This document shows, piece by piece, positions 59,062-64,000 of a stretch of 64,000 nucleotides of DNA. The notes below the pieces were generated by a model that made no database searches, was not told the origin of the DNA, and saw only the letters and a program-made list of their open reading frames with translations. This stretch comes from Prunus persica. Lineage: Eukaryota; Streptophyta; Magnoliopsida; Rosales; Rosaceae. The position numbers and the translations under genes were made by a program. Numbering within the stretch: position 1 is the stretch's first letter; each line of letters opens with the position of its first letter. The DNA lies in the NCBI RefSeq assembly GCF_000346465.2, contig NC_034010.1, forward strand, positions 18,010,919-18,074,918, in the 5' to 3' direction.

Positions 59062-61135
59062 ATTCCCTATAGCAAATGGGGAAATTAAGTCACACCAATA
59101 TGATTATGATAATTTTTCTTTGGAATGTTTAGGAACATTCAAATGACCTTTGTTTAATCATATTAAAAAATTTCATTATTTTACAATTATTATTTTCAAT
59201 GGAAATCATTTAACAATAATGACAACACCAGTGGGTGAGATGAAGTCGTGTATTTTCAGTCTCTGATACAAAACTTCCAATTTATATGACAATGTGCTTA
59301 TCTTCTTAGCTTTCCCCTGACCATTATTCCACTGGTGAGTTGGGAACAAAATTTTGGCCTCCTAACACCCGACGCATTAGATGTATTGGTTGAGTTAATT
59401 CTGGTTATCTTAGTGAATTTTGAGTGGGCTATGTTTTGAGGGATATTTGGCTTTGGTTTATAACCTACAAGTGTTTGGTTCTTCATGGTGGTGATTGGTG
59501 GTTTGCCAATCTAAAATCGTGGAGTTTCTCTTTGCTAGTGGCGGCTTGGAGTTTCTCTTTGGTTGTGGCGGTTAGGTTTCTTGTGTTTTTGTTTTTATTT
59601 TTAATGTATTTTAATTATGTTTAATGTGGGCTTTATGCCGAATGTGGGCTAAATTCCTTTATGTTGGTTTTTGTCATTTTAGTTTTTTTTTTGCTCGGGA
59701 ACATGATCTTCATGCTATACTGTGATGGTTTTAGCTAGATTTGTTCCTCTTTGTTTCCTGTTGGTTTTTTAGCCGGTGTTTTTACCCAGCTTTGTTTGTA
59801 TTATTCTCTGCCCTTTTGGGTGATTGCAATGCATTGGAACTTTGACAAAACAAAAAACAAACAAAAAACCCGACGCATGAATTTTGTAATTATCAATTTG
59901 TAAGATTTCTTCTCTAAAAAATTGTTTAATGCATAATATTCTATGACATGAGATCTTATAGATATTAAGAACGTGACGTATAGTTTTCAATTAGCGTTTA
60001 AAAATAAAATAAAATAAAGCATGCATTTTCTTTGTGTATTCATACAAAATTAGTTAAGGATTTGTTTTCAGTTCGACAAACTTCATTGAAGTTGTCACCA
60101 AACTAACCTCTTTTGAAACAATGGACTTGAAGGTATTTTACAAAACTTCTTTATCCATCTAATGTTATTTGAAAGCCTCTTGATGCACGGGGAAGTGCAC
60201 GTTAAAAATCAAATTTAGAATATTCGATTACGTGAAATAACATGAAAATTGATAAGTTGCTTCAGTTACCTTTTCAGTTTCATAACAGCTGTATGTGTGG
60301 TCTTTGTAAATTCAGATGAAACATGTGAACAACTTGTCTGTAGCTAAACAAACTTATTTAATCCCATCATCGGCTTTATCGCCCAAATTTATATATAAGT
60401 GCCTCCCCAAATTTCTTTCATAGTACAAAACGTACATATTGCTCATGTATATGGGTTCTTCCTTTTGTAATGGTTATCATTTTAGAACTCGAGAGCCGTT
60501 TTTAGGTTTTAGTGGAAGGAGATGGAGAAAGAAAGGGAAAATAAAAATTGAGATACAAGTAAAATTAGTAAAAGAATATTCCATTGTAGAAATGAGTGGC
60601 ATGGGAGAAATTGATGCAAGAGGTTGTTCTTGTAATGCAGCGCAAGGTACATTTATTTGCTTGTTACTTGCTTCTTCTTTTTCTTAGTTATTGTCAATTT
60701 GCTCTTGATTCATTATTAGATTTAGAATAAATGCCAAATAAAGATCATGTTTGTAAGGCCTTGGAAATTTTATGGTGTTTAAAAACTATTTGTAGAATTT
60801 TGGAAAAAATATTTTGAATGTGATTAAAGGAAAGTACATTTGTTTATGAGTTCGTAGTATTTTTCAGAATTCGGTTGCATTTTTGGTGAATTTTTGGAGA
60901 TGTATAGTGGGCGTCAGATCCTTGACTGGTAATCTGATGCTGCAACTATCCTTGGGCCAGGTAAGGGACACGTGTCATGTTGAGTGTTGACCACTTGAGC
61001 CAGCTTAGCATAGGCGTCGCTGGAATAGGATTGAAAGGACAGGTGTTGATCTCTTCTTTCCCCATGTGTGTGTTGTGGGAAAGGATGGTTTTTAGCTGGA
61101 AACGTGAGAACCCATTCCTTCAGTTCCTACTTCAC
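59062..61135 (+). repeat. Duplicated block B, copy 2 (with LINE insertion)
   Basis: Counterpart of 42610-44152, colinear from ATTCCCTATAGCAAATG to CAGTTCCTACTTCAC. Differences are a 491 bp LINE tail (59378-59868) and an extra stretch at about 60880-61040. Confidence 0.8.
59378..59868 (+). mobile_element. 5'-truncated LINE, 491 bp, 11 bp TSD
   Basis: Inserted in block B copy 2 at ACCCGACGCAT, which is present on both sides (59367-59377, 59868-59878) and once in copy 1 (about 42917). It ends TGCAATGCATTGGAAC, TTTGACAAAA and an A-rich tail, as plant L1 3' ends do. No RT frame remains. Confidence 0.8.
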
Positions 61136-63040
61136 GAGTCTCTTTCCAGAAACCCATTCCCTCCCTCTGTCTCCTTCAAACTTCTTTCTACCATAACTTT
61201 CATTCTTAACTCCAATTTTTTTGCCGTTTTCGCCTTTAGGATCGCAGGATCGAGCTCTACAAGATAAGGTAAACCATTCTTGGATTTGGTTAAGTTTCGA
61301 AAAATTTCCTCATTCTGAGTTAGTGACTGATTAGGCTTTAATCTCTTGTTTCCAAGTGTGGTTTGGGAGAATGGTGGTCTTAAGATTTGTTTGCCATACT
61401 TGCTGCTTGAATTCTAGTACAGTGTACATTGATTTAAGTGAGATTGTGTAAGTGATTTCGGATGTTATTTGATGACATGCAAGTACACCAGGTGAAGAAT
61501 CTACCTTGGGCTGAACCTACAGAGAACTCAGAGTAATTTTGGGTTGAAGTGGAAGTTGGGTAAGTTTCTACTTTCAAGTTTGTGGCCATGGTAGTTGCGT
61601 GTGTTGGATAATTATGAGTTTGTTGAGGATAATAGTCATTTTATCTTAATTTTGGGACTGTTTTGGTGTTTAATGCTGATTAGAACTGAATGCCAAGGAA
61701 TGAGATGGATGTTGATGAAATCTGCATTTATGCAGAAATCTGAGTTATGTATTCTGTTTTGGACTAAATGACCTAGTTCTTATTTATGTTTTAAACTGGG
61801 TTTTTGATGGGTGAAAAATAGACATTTCGATATGTTGAAGTTTTATATGTCTAATTGTGGTCTGGAAATTTTTACGTTATTTTTAGTGATTTTCCAAAGT
61901 CAAGTTGTTCCTGCCTGATTTATTTAACAAAACTGAAGTTTCTGTTTTTAATTGAAGTCTTTGATTTCTTTTGTTAGTCCAGAGCAGAACCACATGATCA
62001 GAGACTATCCTAAGAGCTAGAATTGTTCTAATGATAAACACATAATTATTACATATGTTATCCCTAAATTTATATTGTCAGTGCCTTATTTAAATTTATT
62101 TATTTATTTATTTTTCAGTTTTCTGTTTAAGGTACATCTTTCATAAGTGTAGCCATCACCGGAGAAAAATAAGCAAACTCATGCTTGAGGTGTTGCCCAA
62201 CCGAGAAAAGAAGAAGCAATAACCAGCAGATATTGAAAATAAAGCTTGGAGTGTCGCACCAAGCTTTAGAACAAATGAATAAGAAAATGGGATGCAGCCA
62301 ATAAAGAAGAGTCTGCAACACCATAGATGGAATTGTATAGACAGGGGCAGTTGGAATATAATAAATAAATGTATGGCTATCTGATTGTGGGCTGGCGGCA
62401 AGTGGTGGGAATTTGTCTATTCATGGCAAAATATGATGCAACAAGAGCAGTTCTCATTCCTTTAAATACAGCGTTGCTGCAGATGTAAAAACACACCAAG
62501 CTCACAATCTTCTCTTGAGCTCTCTCCTATATAATTTTTAAATATTGAATCTTTCGTTATTTAAATCGTGTATCTATTTTACTTGTAGTGATTTATCATT
62601 CAATAAATGACTGAAACGATCAAACGATCCAAAAAATTCTACCAAAATAACTGGACGTTCCAACCAATAAAAACCCTAATGTTCTAAAAAAAGAATAAAG
62701 GCCCTAATGAACCTAAAAAAAGAATAAAGGCCCAGCAGAAATTACAATCATTCTAGTTTTAAATTTCTGTTTTAGTTTTATTTTATGGGGAATTAACCTA
62801 GCTAAGGTTACGGAGAAAGCTTTTAATATAAGTGTGTAATTTTTATTAGTTTGATCTAAACTTAACTTTAATGTGAATTTGTAGTTTTTGTTCAAATAGA
62901 ATTTGTAGTTTTTGATCCAAACTTAACCTTTAAGAGTTAGAATTGTCCTAAAAAGTGGATAATTTGGTTTAACAAACCCAAGAAGTGGAAGTGGGCTGTA
63001 AATCAAAGTGATAATGTGAGTAGGAGTTTGATGTTGATCC
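61136..63040. other. Intergenic, no gene recognised
   Basis: Includes a leader-like pyrimidine stretch (61130-61200) with GATAAGGTAAACC at 61263, but no downstream coding exon I can support. Minus-strand hydrophobic frames at 62127-62401 have no recognised family. Confidence 0.4.
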
Positions 63041-63059
63041 TTGGAAGTGGGTTTATGTC

Positions 63060-63440
63060 CTACGCATCTCGGAATGCGCGGCTTAGGGGCAAAGGTGTGG
63101 ATTGCTGTTATGCCTTGCATTTCCTTGAGGATGCGACTTATGGGCGATTTTCTCAGAGGATGTTTTATTCATTATGTCTTTCGGAGTACGTGGCTTAGAG
63201 GCAAAGGCGCGTATGGCCTATTTTTCAATCCTGCATCTCCCCGAGGATGCTGCTTATGGGTGATAGTCCCCGAGGGTGCTTTATACCCTATGTACCTCAA
63301 AATGCGTAGTTTAGGGGCAAAGGCGTGGATGGCCTACTATTACACCATGCATTTCCTAGAGGATGCAGTTTATGGACAATTGTCCTGGAGGATGCTTTAT
63401 GCCTTAAGTCTCCCAGAGGATGCGACTTAGGGGCAAATGC
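63060..63440 (+). repeat. About 117 bp tandem repeat, 3 degenerate units
   Basis: The phrases TTAGGGGCAAAGG(C/T)GTGGAT, GGATG(C/T)(G/A/T)(A/C/G)(C/T)TTATGG and (C/T)(C/T)GAGGATG(C/T)TTTAT recur at intervals of about 117-120 bp. The array stays open in two plus-strand frames, which yields ORFs, but no protein is implied. Confidence 0.7.
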
Positions 63441-63449
63441 ATGTTTGAC

Positions 63450-64000
63450 TTGCTTTGTAGTTTACATTATGGGTGGCATTTTAGACCCAAAAACCGTAAA
63501 AATTAACCGACATTATACCGCATTGGAACCGCAATAACTAAAAATCGACCGAAAATTACGGTTTTAGAAACCGAACCGCAATTGAGGTTGCGATATGTGA
63601 TTTTGGCAACTTGCGGTTACCACAAACCGCAAATATATATTTTTTTAAATTGCATTTTAGTAGTTAGATGTTGTGTTTTAATTTGGTTGAGTTTAATCTA
63701 TTATTAATATGCTTTCATGTTGTTGCTTTTGTGTTGTGTTGTGTTATAGATGGAGTCTAGCCACTCTAACACACCTAATGCCTCTAATCCCCAAAACACA
63801 AACCGATGCACCCAAAACATAACATCCACTCCAACTCATAAAGAAGGGCTTCTTATAATAAAATCCACTCACCACCACCTACACTTGAGTTCTCCTTTTG
63901 GTTTGTAACTTTAATTAACTTTGAATTTGATTTTTCTTTAGGTTGTGAATGCTTGAGAAGTTGAGTTTGTGAATTTATTTCTTTAGGTTGTAAATTTATA
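63450..64000 (+). mobile_element. Probable hAT-type element, 5' part, cut by the window end
   Basis: 63490-63650 is packed with AACCGCAA/TTGCGGTT/AACCGCA motifs in both orientations, like the subterminal repeats of hAT elements. At 63751 (after TTATAG) a frame MESSHSNTPNASNPQNT begins, resembling the low-complexity leader of plant hAT transposases, but it stops at about 63907 before any BED finger. Identification is tentative. Confidence 0.4.

Noticed and set aside
63041..63430. 129-codon plus-strand frame with repeated text
   Set aside because: Product of a tandem repeat whose unit is near a multiple of three.

Overview
This is a 64 kb piece of a dicot plant nuclear genome. It is AT-rich, with GT-AG introns, plant-specific gene families and dense transposable elements, including 5S-rRNA-like Cassandra LTRs, hAT MITEs, a Helitron and Copia and Gypsy LTRs. 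Gene and repeat content suggests a rosid, most likely Rosaceae (Prunus, Malus or Pyrus); that placement is inference. One assembly gap of Ns lies at 56259-56614.

Genes I could build exon by exon: a two-domain MATH (TRAF-like) protein (166-2716, +); a heavy-metal-associated isoprenylated plant protein, HIPP (10542-11166, -), with a decayed paralogue beside it; a histidine-phosphatase (phosphoglycerate-mutase-like) protein (24969-26601, +); the male-germline R2R3-MYB factor DUO1 (27215-28805, -) with a miR159-type site in exon 1; a SWIM zinc-finger protein related to MULE transposases (29626-34139, -); and a 104-residue probable membrane protein whose last exon lies 1.6 kb away (35802-37751, -). 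These form a gene island at 24.9-37.8 kb.

The flanks are repeat-rich. At 0-24 kb there are LTR remnants, a 1.5 kb solo LTR, a Cassandra element with an internal duplication, foldback elements, and a MATH pseudogene exon split by a hAT MITE. At 38-40 kb a Pack-MULE-like structure carries the first two exons of the meiotic gene ASY1, an RCC1-like scrap and a 27 bp minisatellite. At 40-61 kb two blocks are duplicated (40.3-41.2 with 45.3-46.8; 41.9-44.2 with 58.8-61.1), each with its own later insertions.

A DUF247 gene (47065-49741, +) is cut by a 1,238 bp LTR flanked by the 5 bp duplication CGCTC; removing the insert restores the reading frame. A small Copia-type element (50121-54072) is itself split by a 2.4 kb Gypsy-type solo LTR that carries a 95 bp tandem array. 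The right end holds a long-TIR element containing the gap and a second Cassandra solo LTR, a dead Copia gag, a LINE tail, a 117 bp tandem array and the start of a probable hAT element.

I see no operon-like or obviously novel enzymatic system. The most informative features are the datable nested insertions that break genes, the gene-capturing element, and DUO1 with its miRNA site.
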